Source: Clostridium sp. E02
GTDB lineage: Bacteria > Bacillota > Clostridia > Lachnospirales > Lachnospiraceae
DNA length: 64,000 bases
Direction of reading: 5' to 3'
NCBI RefSeq assembly: GCF_003833015.1
Contig: NZ_RJLQ01000006.1
Location: forward strand, 62,001 to 126,000
The position numbers were made by a program, and so were the translations under genes. Position 1 is the first letter of the stretch. Each line of letters opens with the position of its first letter. Under the pieces are notes generated by a model. That model saw only the letters and a list, made by a program, of their open reading frames with translations. It did not search any database and had not been told where the DNA came from. This document shows positions 55,905-64,000 of the stretch, piece by piece.

Positions 55905-56936
55905 TTAGCCTAATTCAGCAAAGTACTTGATTGTACGAACCATCTGGCTTGTATAAGAATTTTCGTTGTCATACCAGGAAACTACCTGAACCTGATATAA
56001 ATCATCGCCGACCTTAGATACCAAAGTCTGATTCGCATCAAATAAAGAACCGAATCTCATACCGATAACATCGGAAGAAACGATAGGATCGGTATTGTAG
56101 CCAAAGGACTCACTTGAAGCTGCTTTCATTGCTTCGTTAATTCCTTCTACTGTCAGATCTTTTCCCTTAACAACTGCTACTAAGATGGTTGTAGAGCCTG
56201 TAGGAACCGGTACACGCTGTGCGGAACCAATTAATTTACCGTTTAACTCTGGAATTACAAGTCCGATTGCTTTTGCAGCACCGGTAGAGTTTGGAACGAT
56301 ATTAGCAGCTCCTGCTCTTGCTCTTCTTAAATCACCTTTTCTGTGAGGTCCATCAAGGATCATCTGATCTCCTGTGTAAGCATGAATTGTGCTCATGATA
56401 CCAGACTGAATTGGTGCTAAGTCATTCAATGTTTTAGCCATAGGAGCTAAACAGTTGGTTGTACAAGAAGCAGCTGAGATGATCTTATCTTCTGCTTTTA
56501 ATTCTTTTTCGTTTACGCTGTAAACGATGGTAGGAAGGTCGTTGCCTGCCGGAGCAGAGATAACAACTTTCTTCGCACCTGCATCAATATGAGCCTGAGA
56601 TTTTTCCTTAGAGCAATAGAAGCCAGTACATTCAAGTACTACATCTACACCAACCTCGCTCCATGGAAGATCTGCAGCATTCTTTTCTGCATAGATCTTG
56701 ATATTCTTACCATCTACTGTAATTGAATCTGCTCCAGCTTCCACTGTGTGAAGATTCTGACCATAGTGTCCAGCATATCCTCCCTGTGCAGTATCATATT
56801 TTAATAAATGTGCTAACATCTTGGGATCAGTTAAATCATTGATTGCTACTACATCATAGCCTTCTGCCCCAAACATCTGTCTGAATGCAAGACGGCCAAT
56901 ACGTCCAAAACCATTAATCGCTACTTTTACTGCCAT
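55905..56936 (-). CDS. gap: Glyceraldehyde-3-phosphate dehydrogenase, type I
   Basis: A 343-aa NAD-dependent enzyme. The Rossmann start is [16 protein letters not shown]; the catalytic cysteine is in [12 protein letters not shown]; the C-terminal [16 protein letters not shown] is canonical. It has its own promoter and terminator, consistent with high expression. AGGAGG precedes the ATG. Confidence 0.97.
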   Translation of the reverse strand: MAVKVAINGFGRIGRLAFRQMFGAEGYDVVAINDLTDPKMLAHLLKYDTAQGGYAGHYGQNLHTVEAGADSITVDGKNIKIYAEKNAADLPWSEVGVDVVLECTGFYCSKEKSQAHIDAGAKKVVISAPAGNDLPTIVYSVNEKELKAEDKIISAASCTTNCLAPMAKTLNDLAPIQSGIMSTIHAYTGDQMILDGPHRKGDLRRARAGAANIVPNSTGAAKAIGLVIPELNGKLIGSAQRVPVPTGSTTILVAVVKGKDLTVEGINEAMKAASSESFGYNTDPIVSSDVIGMRFGSLFDANQTLVSKVGDDLYQVQVVSWYDNENSYTSQMVRTIKYFAELG

Positions 56937-56997
56937 AATTCAATTCCTCCTAAGAATAAAATTAATTTGATTGTTAAATTTTAATCAACTACTATTT

Positions 56998-57026
56998 ATT
57001 CTACCTAAGTTTCCAATAAATAGCAA
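56998..57026 (-). promoter_or_regulatory. Promoter of gap
   Basis: On the minus strand TTGCTA (57026-57021), 17 bases, TAGAAT (57003-56998), about 62 bases upstream of gap. Confidence 0.65.
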
Positions 57027-57063
57027 GTCCTTTTTTGAATTTTGTCATTTGTTGTCTTTCCTT

Positions 57064-58737
57064 TTACATTTCATCCTTCACATAACCAGCCAGATTATAA
57101 GCGTGATCCGAGATCCGTTCTAGATTGCTAATCAGGTCTAAAAACACCACACCAGCAGAAGAATCACATTCTCCGGTAGAGAGACGATCGATGTGTTTCT
57201 CCCGCAACTCCTCTTCGAGGGAATCAACCTCATCTTCATACTGGCTCACTTTTCTGGCCTCATCCATATCCCCTTTTCTTCTTGCCTCAACCGAATGGTA
57301 AAAGGATTGGAGCGATGCTTTACTAATAATAGATAGATCTAAGATCCCTGTTTCTGAAAAGTTCACGTCATGATTTACCATGTATTCTGCCTGTTCTGCC
57401 AGATTTTCTGCATGATCTCCTACACGTTCCATATCATTAATGCTGTAAAATAAATTGTTTACGGTTATCTTTTGTTCTTCTGTTAACGATAAATTGTTAA
57501 TTTTAACCAGATATTCGGTCAGCATTCTTTCCATATTATTGATTGTCTGCTCCGTTTTATACACTTCTTTCGCTAATTCAATATTTTTATCCAAAACTGC
57601 ATCGATGGCACGTTTTACATTATCCATTGTAATCTGTCCCATATGTACCACTTCCATGGAAGCAGTCTCTACAGCAAAGGCAGGCGATTCAAAAATTCTT
57701 TCATCCAGACGTTTCAAGGTTACTGCTTCCTGATTCTTTAAAAGTTCTTTCTCCTCTGCTTCTCCATCTGGTACAATCACTCCAGACAGTTTTACCAATT
57801 GTTTCGCAAATGGAAATAAAAGACAGGTATTTGATATATTAAAAATAGTATGAAACACGGAAATCTGAACGGGTGTAATCGAATGAGGAGCAAGTTTTGG
57901 TAGAATCATAAAAACAATGAAAGACAATACTCCAAATAACAATGATCCAATGATATTAAAGGACAGATGAATGACAGCCGCCCGTTTTGCTGTACGGGAA
58001 CCACCAATACTAGAAATCATAGCGGTTACACAGGAACCGATGTTTTGTCCTAACGTTATATAAATCGCAGCATTTGTGGTAACTACTCCATTCAAAGCAA
58101 GGGTCTGTAAAATCCCAACGGAAGCGGAAGAACTTTGCAACAGCGCCGTAACGAGAGCACCGACTAGCATCCCAAGGAGTGGGGTGTTTCCAAGCATACG
58201 AAACGCCTCCGAAAAAAATGGTGCTTTCGTATAGGGCGAAACTGCTCCTGACATAAAATCAAGTCCGACAAATAACATTCCAAGCCCAACCAGAATTTCA
58301 CCTGCAGTCTTATAGGTTTGCTTTTTTGCAAAAAGCAAAAGAATGGCTCCGATCCCGATAACCAAAGGAGCAAAAAATGATGGTTGGAAGATGGAAAATG
58401 CATCTCCAAGCTGATTCATTGATACAATCCATGCAGTAATGGTGGTTCCAATGTTTGCTCCCATAATAACGCCTACTGCCTGAGTTAAATTTAAGACTCC
58501 TGCACTTACAAAGCCAACCACCATTACCGTAGTTGCTCCGCTGCTTTGAATAATTGCCGTAATTAGCGCTCCCAGTAGAACTGCCATAATACGATTATTC
58601 GTAAGCATTCCTAGAAACTGGCTCATACGGCTTCCTGCACCTTTTTGCATGCCGTCTGCCATAAGATTCATTCCATATAGGAACATTCCCAGGCCTCCGA
58701 TAAATCCAAACAGACTTGATATGTCATTTACAGACAT
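57064..58737 (-). CDS. Na/Pi cotransporter family protein with PhoU-like domain
   Basis: A 557-aa membrane protein. Residues 1-310 hold two repeats with the QSS signature (QSSGATTVMVVGF; QSSSASVGILQTL) of the NptA/YjbB sodium-phosphate family. Residues 350-557 are a helical PhoU-like cytoplasmic domain (YSINDMERVGDHAENLAEQ). It may import or export phosphate or a related anion. Single gene, opposite to hisK-like gene. Confidence 0.9.
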   Translation of the reverse strand: MSVNDISSLFGFIGGLGMFLYGMNLMADGMQKGAGSRMSQFLGMLTNNRIMAVLLGALITAIIQSSGATTVMVVGFVSAGVLNLTQAVGVIMGANIGTTITAWIVSMNQLGDAFSIFQPSFFAPLVIGIGAILLLFAKKQTYKTAGEILVGLGMLFVGLDFMSGAVSPYTKAPFFSEAFRMLGNTPLLGMLVGALVTALLQSSSASVGILQTLALNGVVTTNAAIYITLGQNIGSCVTAMISSIGGSRTAKRAAVIHLSFNIIGSLLFGVLSFIVFMILPKLAPHSITPVQISVFHTIFNISNTCLLFPFAKQLVKLSGVIVPDGEAEEKELLKNQEAVTLKRLDERIFESPAFAVETASMEVVHMGQITMDNVKRAIDAVLDKNIELAKEVYKTEQTINNMERMLTEYLVKINNLSLTEEQKITVNNLFYSINDMERVGDHAENLAEQAEYMVNHDVNFSETGILDLSIISKASLQSFYHSVEARRKGDMDEARKVSQYEDEVDSLEEELREKHIDRLSTGECDSSAGVVFLDLISNLERISDHAYNLAGYVKDEM

Positions 58738-58906
58738 CCGTTACCTCCTTGTAACCACAATATGTATTTTAATTTACGTACAGCTTCTCTTCAATGAAAA
58801 ACCATACCGTTTAAAATAATAGCATAGTCAGAATTGATTTATCAATGATTTTTATAATTATTGTAAAGTTTTGGTGAATTTTAGGTAAAACACACGAATC
58901 ACTGGA

Positions 58907-58935
58907 TTGCAATTCTTCTTATGATTGATTATAAT
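58907..58935 (+). promoter_or_regulatory. Sigma-A promoter of the PHP phosphatase-sdaAB-sdaAA run
   Basis: TTGCAA (58907-58912), 17 bases, TATAAT (58930-58935), 27 bases before the start codon. Confidence 0.8.
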
Positions 58936-58962
58936 GAATGTAATTTTAGAGAGGAGAATTAA

Positions 58963-59763
58963 ATGCTTTCAGACTATCATTTCCATACAAGCTTTTCAGG
59001 CGACTCCGATACTCCCATTCGAGATCAATTAGAGCAGGGGATTTTATTGGGCATGAAATCCGTATGTGTTACAGATCATCACGATTACGATATGAGTTCG
59101 GATTTGGACTTTACCCTTGATTTAGACCAATACTTTCAAACGATGAATGCGATAAAAGAAGAATATAAGTCTCGGATCGACCTGCGAATCGGGATTGAAC
59201 TTGGCCTGCAGCCACATCTTAAAACTTATTTTGAAACACTGATAAAAACCTATCCGTTTGACTTCATATTAGGGTCTACTCATTCGATTCATAAAATAGA
59301 TGTTGTCTCTTCCGATTTTTTCGAAGGCAGATCAGAAGAAGAAGCATATCTTGAGTATTTTAAGGCTACACTGGATAATGTAAAAAAACTTAATACTTAT
59401 GATGTGGCTGGCCACATTGACTATATTGTGCGTTACGGTCCGACAAAGACAGCCTGCTATCACTATGATGCATTCCGGGAAACCCTTGATGCGATCTTGA
59501 TGGCTATTATCAGGCATGGCAAAGGAATTGAATGTAACACAGCTGGATACCGGAAAGGAATTCATCAACCAAATCCCTCTAAAGAAATTCTAGTTCGTTA
59601 CAGGGAATTAGGCGGAGAAATCATAACCATTGGTTCCGATGCCCATACCCCAAGAGATCTGGGTTCTGATTTTTTGAGAGCTAAGGATCTGCTATTAGAA
59701 TGTGGGTTTTCTTATTACGCAGAATTTCGAAATAGAAAACCGGAATTTAAACCATTGATATAG
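58963..59763 (+). CDS. PHP-domain histidinol-phosphatase-like protein
   Basis: A 266-aa metal-dependent phosphoesterase of the PHP/HisJ family, with metal ligands in DYHFHTSFSGDSDTP, VTDHHDYD, GIELG, GSTHSIH and GSDAHTP. The C-terminal segment is typical of HisK-type histidinol phosphatases, but no his genes are nearby and it is followed by serine dehydratase genes, so phosphoserine or another phosphoester is possible. AGAGGAG precedes the ATG. Confidence 0.83.
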   Translation: MLSDYHFHTSFSGDSDTPIRDQLEQGILLGMKSVCVTDHHDYDMSSDLDFTLDLDQYFQTMNAIKEEYKSRIDLRIGIELGLQPHLKTYFETLIKTYPFDFILGSTHSIHKIDVVSSDFFEGRSEEEAYLEYFKATLDNVKKLNTYDVAGHIDYIVRYGPTKTACYHYDAFRETLDAILMAIIRHGKGIECNTAGYRKGIHQPNPSKEILVRYRELGGEIITIGSDAHTPRDLGSDFLRAKDLLLECGFSYYAEFRNRKPEFKPLI

Positions 59764-59797
59764 TATTTAAAAAACAATTTGACATCGGAGAATAAAT

Positions 59798-60457
59798 ATG
59801 AATGTATTTGACATCATAGGACCTATTATGATCGGTCCTTCTAGTTCCCATACTGCTGGTGCAGCACGTATCGGAAAAACAGCTGCCCTTTTGCTAGGAG
59901 CACCTGTAAAAAAAGCGGACATTTTGTTTCACGGTTCCTTTGCTAAAACCTATAAAGGCCATGGAACTGACAAAGCCATTGTTGGCGGAATCTTAACCTT
60001 GGATCCATGGGACCCTGGAATCCGCACAAGTCTTGATACAGCGAAAGATATGGGCATTGAGCTTAAGATTCACACCGGTATATTAGAAAATGCTCATCCC
60101 AACTCAGCTCTCGTCACACTCACAGCAGAAAATGGAACAACCCTTTCCGTTCAGGGAGCTTCTGTAGGGGGAGGAAATATTGTCATAAATCGAATCAACG
60201 ATATGGAGGTTGATTTTAATGGGCAAAACACCACTTTGATCGTTATGCATCAAGATCTCCCTGGTGTGATTGCCAAGGTTACAAATCTGGTCGCTGAAAA
60301 CAAATCCAATATCTGTAATTTTCGATTAAACAGACAGGAAAAGGGGGGACTTGCGATTATGACCATTGAAATGGATTCTGATTTCGATCTATCCCTGGTA
60401 TCCAAAATTCGGGTTTTGCCTCATGTCTATAACACCATACTTTTAAAATTAAGATGA
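59798..60457 (+). CDS. sdaAB: L-serine dehydratase, iron-sulfur-dependent, beta subunit
   Basis: A 219-aa subunit of the oxygen-sensitive [4Fe-4S] L-serine ammonia-lyase that makes pyruvate. The N-terminal GPIMIGPSSSHTAGAARIGK is the family signature, and a C-terminal ACT domain (VMHQDLPGVIAKVTNL) suggests amino-acid control. The alpha subunit gene follows at once. Confidence 0.95.
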   Translation: MNVFDIIGPIMIGPSSSHTAGAARIGKTAALLLGAPVKKADILFHGSFAKTYKGHGTDKAIVGGILTLDPWDPGIRTSLDTAKDMGIELKIHTGILENAHPNSALVTLTAENGTTLSVQGASVGGGNIVINRINDMEVDFNGQNTTLIVMHQDLPGVIAKVTNLVAENKSNICNFRLNRQEKGGLAIMTIEMDSDFDLSLVSKIRVLPHVYNTILLKLR

Positions 60458-60469
60458 TTGGAGAAACTA

Positions 60470-61363
60470 ATGAGATTAAAATTTCGTTCCATTCAGGAAC
60501 TAGTAGAGGCCGCTGAAGCTGCCGATCAAAAAATATCTGAAATAGTTCTAAATCAACAGGCTGAAGATATGGAAACTACAACAGAAGACGTTTATCACAC
60601 AATGGAAAAAAGCTTTGACGTAATGAAAGAGGCTGTTAAAAATGGAATGGATGAAACCCTTCGCTCCCCCAGCGGACTATCCGGAGGTGCCGCTGCTAAG
60701 TTGAAATATGCGGTAGACAAAGGTCAAAACCACTATGGACATCTCTTTGGAAATGCCATTAGTATGGCCTTAGCAGTCGCTGAATTTAATTCCTGTATGG
60801 GGCAGATCGTTGCCGCACCCACTGCAGGTTCCTGCGGGGTTATTCCCGCAGCACTTATCTCTGTTATGGAAGAATATAAGATTCCGAAGCGAGATATTGT
60901 AATGTCACTTTTTACCGCCTCTGCCATCGGTATGGTCATTGCAACGTGTGCCAGCATTTCTGGAGCTGAGGGTGGATGCCAGGCAGAAGTAGGGTCCGCT
61001 TCTGCGATGGCCGCAGGATCCCTGACAGAGCTGTTTTTGGGTACTCCCCAGATGGTATCCGACAGTTGTGCCATCGCCTTAAAAAACACCTTAGGACTGG
61101 TCTGTGATCCAGTTGCCGGATTGGTGGAAGTGCCCTGCATCAAACGCAATGCAATGGGAGTTACAAACGCCTTCACCGCTTCCGAGCTTGCTTGTGCAGG
61201 CATCCAAAGTGCCATACCGGCAGACGAAGTCATTCTCGCCATGAAACAGGTGGGACAGCAGATGTCCTCTTCCCTGAAAGAAACTGCAGAAGGGGGACTT
61301 GCTGCAACGAAAACCGGTTGTCGTTTATGCCATCAAATATTCGGATCGGAAACGAACACCTGA
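60470..61363 (+). CDS. sdaAA: L-serine dehydratase, iron-sulfur-dependent, alpha subunit
   Basis: A 297-aa catalytic subunit. GGAAAKLKYAVDKG, the cluster-region cysteines in APTAGSCGVIPA, and the C-terminal CVxxx-type GCRLCHQIFG are visible, as is VEVPCIKRNAMG. ATG 60470 has GGAG upstream; a TTG in frame at 60458 abuts the sdaAB stop and is less likely. Confidence 0.94.
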   Translation: MRLKFRSIQELVEAAEAADQKISEIVLNQQAEDMETTTEDVYHTMEKSFDVMKEAVKNGMDETLRSPSGLSGGAAAKLKYAVDKGQNHYGHLFGNAISMALAVAEFNSCMGQIVAAPTAGSCGVIPAALISVMEEYKIPKRDIVMSLFTASAIGMVIATCASISGAEGGCQAEVGSASAMAAGSLTELFLGTPQMVSDSCAIALKNTLGLVCDPVAGLVEVPCIKRNAMGVTNAFTASELACAGIQSAIPADEVILAMKQVGQQMSSSLKETAEGGLAATKTGCRLCHQIFGSETNT

Positions 61364-61383
61364 TTCTAAAATAAGGACCCTTA

Positions 61384-61860
61384 TTATTTTCTTTCTTTCA
61401 TTTTAGATATAGCGTATTGATAACAATTATTTTTTTGCCCTTTTAGTACACGGTTTGTCAATACAAATCCATGAGTGGAATCAGAAAATATGAGAATCAT
61501 CGTAGGTCTTTTTACAATTCGTTTTACATGATTCCATAAAATCATATGACTTTCTGATCCACTTTTTATGTGGATTCCGGCCTCATTAAATCCGATCTGA
61601 GTGTCTTGCCGAATTCCAGACACTACTTTTTTAGCCCTCCAATAAATAACAAGAGGTTGAATGACTGGAAACAAAAAGACGCCAAGCAGGACCAATATTT
61701 TAAATATACCCCCTGACAAGTCCCATCTGACATAAGCCAGCATAATCATTGCCACTGTAAAAATCCCGTTGCACATTCCAGCCATGGAACTGTAAATAGA
61801 ATACATGGATAACTGCCAGATATCTTTTCCCGTATTGCGGTAAGTGTATTCATATTGCAT
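61384..61860 (-). CDS. YcxB-like membrane protein
   Basis: A 158-aa protein with two adjacent membrane helices (about residues 25-72) followed by a cytoplasmic YcxB-type domain (IGFNEAGIHIKSGSESHMIL; HVKRIVKRPTMILIF). Function of the family is unknown. It is convergent with sdaAA, with only a weak AATAAG/CTTATT hairpin between them. Confidence 0.72.
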   Translation of the reverse strand: MQYEYTYRNTGKDIWQLSMYSIYSSMAGMCNGIFTVAMIMLAYVRWDLSGGIFKILVLLGVFLFPVIQPLVIYWRAKKVVSGIRQDTQIGFNEAGIHIKSGSESHMILWNHVKRIVKRPTMILIFSDSTHGFVLTNRVLKGQKNNCYQYAISKMKERK

Positions 61861-61975
61861 AAGATTTCCCCCTTCTGCTTTAAATATAGAGAATCAGGCA
61901 TCAAATTTCAATGCCTGATCCCACATCTGTTTATTTCGTTCTGTAAATCAATCACTTTCTTAAACAATCACAATT

Positions 61976-63268
61976 CTATTTTGCCATCAATGATGGAAGC
62001 CACATACTAGTAGCCGGAACAAATGTGATCAGCAAAAGTGTAACAATCATACATATATAGAAAGGAAATGCTGCTTTTACCACTTTTTCCATAGGGATCT
62101 TTGCAACTGCAGAGCCGATGAACAGTACGGCTCCAACTGGAGGCGTCAAAAGTCCAATACCACAGTTAAGTATCATTATAATACCAAACTGTATCGGGTC
62201 AATCCCGATTGAGGTCGCAATCGGAAGCAAAATTGGAGTTGCAATCAAAATAATTGGCGACATATCCATAATGCATCCTAGAACTAAAAGAATTAAATTT
62301 AAAAGCAGTGCCAAAAGTATCGGGTTGGATGTGATCCCTGTAATTGTACTTGCCGCTAGTTCTGGTACATGCAGGGTCGTCAGACAATAACCAAATACAT
62401 TGGATGTTGCGATCAGGATTAATACAATTGCGAGTGTATTCACGCAATCTTCCATAACCTTCCAGACCCCTTTCCAGTCTAATCCTCTGTAGATAAAAAC
62501 GCTGACAAGAAGACTGTAAATGACAGCGATGGCAGCAGATTCGGTAGCCGTAAAGACACCACCCACTACGCCAAATACAACAATCAAAACGGCGGCCAGA
62601 GCCCAGAATGAAACAGCAAGCTGTTTGATCAGATTGATCACACTAAATTTTTCTCCCTTGGGATAATTGCGTTTCACTGAGATAATGTAAGACCCAATCA
62701 TGAGAGAAACTGCCAGGATCGCACCAGGAACATATCCTGCAAGAAACAGGCTCCCAACGGAGATCCCTCCAGCGGTCGTTGCATAAATAACCATATTATG
62801 ACTTGGAGGGACTAAAAGGCCTTCACAGGAAGACGTTACGGTTATTGCCGTCGAAAAATCATCATCATAGCCCTGATCCACCATCATGGGAATAAGAATG
62901 GAACCCAGAGAGGCCGTATCTGCTGCTGCAGAGCCAGAAATTCCTCCAAAAAAATAGGACGCTACGATATTAACCATGGCCATCCCACCCCTCATCCAGC
63001 CTACGCATGCATTGGCAAGGGCTATGAGTTTTTGAGAGATTCCACCAGATCCCATTAAGACTCCCATTGTTATAAAGAATGGAACTGCCATAAGACTAAA
63101 AGAACTAATCCCTTTTACCATCTGCTGACAAATAATCGTAAGGGGTTTTCCTTGTGCCAGCAAGCAGAATACGGCGGAAAGAGCAACTGCATAGGCAATG
63201 GGAAACCGGAGAAGCACCATTAAAAAAAAGCTTGCAAGTAAAACCATAATTGCTAGATTGGCACTCAT
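61976..63268 (-). CDS. dctM: TRAP transporter large membrane subunit DctM
   Basis: A membrane protein of about 430 aa with around 12 hydrophobic segments, the sodium- and substrate-translocating subunit of a TRAP transporter (LLRFPIAYAVALSAV; GGISGSAAADTASLGSI; GCIMDMSPIILIATPILLP; GIGLLTPPVGAVLFI). ATG 63268 lies ten bases after AAAGGAGG; TTG 63274, overlapping the dctQ stop, is an alternative. Substrate probably a carboxylate or sugar acid; not determinable. Confidence 0.94.
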   Translation of the reverse strand: MSANLAIMVLLASFFLMVLLRFPIAYAVALSAVFCLLAQGKPLTIICQQMVKGISSFSLMAVPFFITMGVLMGSGGISQKLIALANACVGWMRGGMAMVNIVASYFFGGISGSAAADTASLGSILIPMMVDQGYDDDFSTAITVTSSCEGLLVPPSHNMVIYATTAGGISVGSLFLAGYVPGAILAVSLMIGSYIISVKRNYPKGEKFSVINLIKQLAVSFWALAAVLIVVFGVVGGVFTATESAAIAVIYSLLVSVFIYRGLDWKGVWKVMEDCVNTLAIVLILIATSNVFGYCLTTLHVPELAASTITGITSNPILLALLLNLILLVLGCIMDMSPIILIATPILLPIATSIGIDPIQFGIIMILNCGIGLLTPPVGAVLFIGSAVAKIPMEKVVKAAFPFYICMIVTLLLITFVPATSMWLPSLMAK

Positions 63269-63270
63269 TA

Positions 63271-63792
63271 TCAAATTTCCTCCTTTGTAAAAAAGCCTTT
63301 TATATGGCGATAGATTGCTTCTGTCTCAAAAATAAGCATCGCCAAGCCTGCCAGTGGAACGGGAAGATACATCCAGAATCTAGAAAGAGAAGGCATACTG
63401 GTATAAAATCCTTTCGCTCCAATTCCAGTTGCATACCTCCAACCTACAGTTAGCATAATAAAAGCAAGTACAAAAATTGCCAGATCAGCAATTAAGTCTA
63501 GTCCTTTTAGTAATTTTTTAGGCAAATAAGCATCAAAAGCCGTCATTCGAATATGAGATCCCTTTCGGATTGCAAGGGCTGCTGACAATACCGCCATATA
63601 AGACATAAAAGTCAATATAACCTCCTCGCTCCATGCAGGATCGGGGATAAATGGTATATAACGGCCTGCAACTGACATGGTAGTGATCAAAACATCACCA
63701 ATCAAAAGTATCTTACACAGTAATAATACAAATTGATACGTTTTGTCATAAGCCGGTTTTAATCGATCAATTTCCGAAAATAGTTTAGGCAT
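63271..63792 (-). CDS. dctQ: TRAP transporter small membrane subunit DctQ
   Basis: A 173-aa protein with four membrane helices and a central WSEEVILTFMSYMAVLSAALA-like DctQ core (Trp-Ser-Glu-Glu motif) followed by RKGSHIRMTAFDA. ATG 63792 has AAAGGGG upstream; a TTG further out is not supported. It is coupled to dctM. Confidence 0.93.
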   Translation of the reverse strand: MPKLFSEIDRLKPAYDKTYQFVLLLCKILLIGDVLITTMSVAGRYIPFIPDPAWSEEVILTFMSYMAVLSAALAIRKGSHIRMTAFDAYLPKKLLKGLDLIADLAIFVLAFIMLTVGWRYATGIGAKGFYTSMPSLSRFWMYLPVPLAGLAMLIFETEAIYRHIKGFFTKEEI

Positions 63793-63815
63793 AGAAATCC
63801 CCTTTCTAAAGAACA

Positions 63816-63844
63816 AGGCACAGAAGGCTAAGGCTTCTGTGCCC
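63816..63844 (-). promoter_or_regulatory. Intergenic hairpin between dctP and dctQ
   Basis: GGCACAGAAGGC-type arms pair (GGCACAGAAG against CTTCTGTGCC) just after the dctP stop, with no strong T run. Such hairpins stabilise the binding-protein mRNA or cut read-through to the membrane subunits. Confidence 0.55.
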
Positions 63845-63860
63845 TTCTTATCAAAACTGA

Positions 63861-64000
63861 TTATTTCATATCAAGAATTTTTTGATATAATTCTGCATTT
63901 TCTTTTGTGTTTTCAGCAATGACATCTTTACAAGCGTCCTGCCATTTCGTTATATCGGTTACTTCTGTGACCTTAACTCCATTGGCTTTTAAATCTTCTA
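63861..64000 (-). CDS. dctP: TRAP transporter substrate-binding protein DctP, C-terminal end
   Basis: Only the last 46 residues lie in the window (…VTDITKWQDACKDV…NAELYQKILDMK), cut by the right edge. The helical end with 'W…A…V' spacing matches DctP-type periplasmic-binding proteins, and the position before dctQ and dctM supports it. Confidence 0.8.
   Translation of the reverse strand, partial: EDLKANGVKVTEVTDITKWQDACKDVIAENTKENAELYQKILDMK

Noticed and set aside
60733-61242. 169-aa open frame opposite sdaAA
   Set aside because: Shadow frame produced by codon bias of the real gene; no family resemblance.
61364-61383. Terminator between sdaAA and the YcxB-like gene
   Set aside because: The AATAAG/CTTATT stem is only six base pairs with a four-base loop, too weak to list as a terminator.

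Overview
The window looks like a chromosomal segment of a low-GC, anaerobic, endospore-forming Clostridia, most likely Lachnospiraceae (inference from gene content). It carries gpr, spoIIP and GerMN sporulation or germination genes, IreB, RNase J, an HPr paralogue, Firmicute-type hrcA-grpE-dnaK-dnaJ with a perfect CIRCE, strong AGGAGG ribosome-binding sites and several TTG/GTG starts. The backbone is the Firmicute block comEC-holA-rpsT-gpr-spoIIP-lepA-hemW-hrcA-grpE-dnaK-dnaJ-prmA-rsmE-mtaB, with accessory insertions at several junctions.

Layout. 1-7.2 kb (minus): tRNA wobble-uridine modification (U32 protein and TrmR), a short MltG-like anchor, RNase J, Fur-family regulator, DUF1292, RuvX, IreB and MtaB. 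7.4-12.5 kb: a plus-strand HPr/Crh-like gene, then ThiI, cysteine desulfurase, RsmE, PrmA and a TauE/SafE permease (minus). 12.5-18.5 kb: a secreted wall-binding protein and the CIRCE-controlled heat-shock operon. 18.6-20.9 kb (plus): two secreted 3D-domain proteins separated by an IS200-type element. 21-26.9 kb: hemW, lepA, spoIIP, gpr and divergent rpsT.

27.0-41.3 kb is the outstanding region: a complete contractile-tail locus of PBSX type (tail terminator, sheath, tube, two-frame tail assembly chaperone, tape measure, LysM protein, hub, spike, baseplate wedges, fibre, holin, amidase). It has no capsid, portal, terminase, integrase or replication gene and lies between rpsT and holA. A divergent XRE repressor and an ImmA/IrrE-like protein flank a near-consensus late promoter; identical-arm 19-bp dyads lie at its start site and inside the first gene, and a further dyad covers the -35. 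This is best read as a headless R-type tailocin. Its chaperone pair carries a textbook A-AAA-AAC -1 frameshift site exactly before the stop.

41.4-51.2 kb (minus): holA, comEC, a GerMN lipoprotein, an unpaired histidine kinase, DegV, an ABC exporter and an unrecognised 414-aa protein. 51.3-52.1 kb: a second IS200 copy, inverted relative to the first. Each copy sits immediately 3' of a host intrinsic terminator, in the direction of the terminated gene. 52.1-57 kb: the lower-glycolysis genes gap, pgk, tpiA, gpmI. 57-64 kb: a Na/Pi cotransporter, a PHP-type phosphatase, two-subunit L-serine dehydratase, a YcxB-like membrane protein and a TRAP transporter (DctM, DctQ and the C-terminal end of DctP, cut by the window edge).

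No tRNA, rRNA, CRISPR array or replication origin was recognised.
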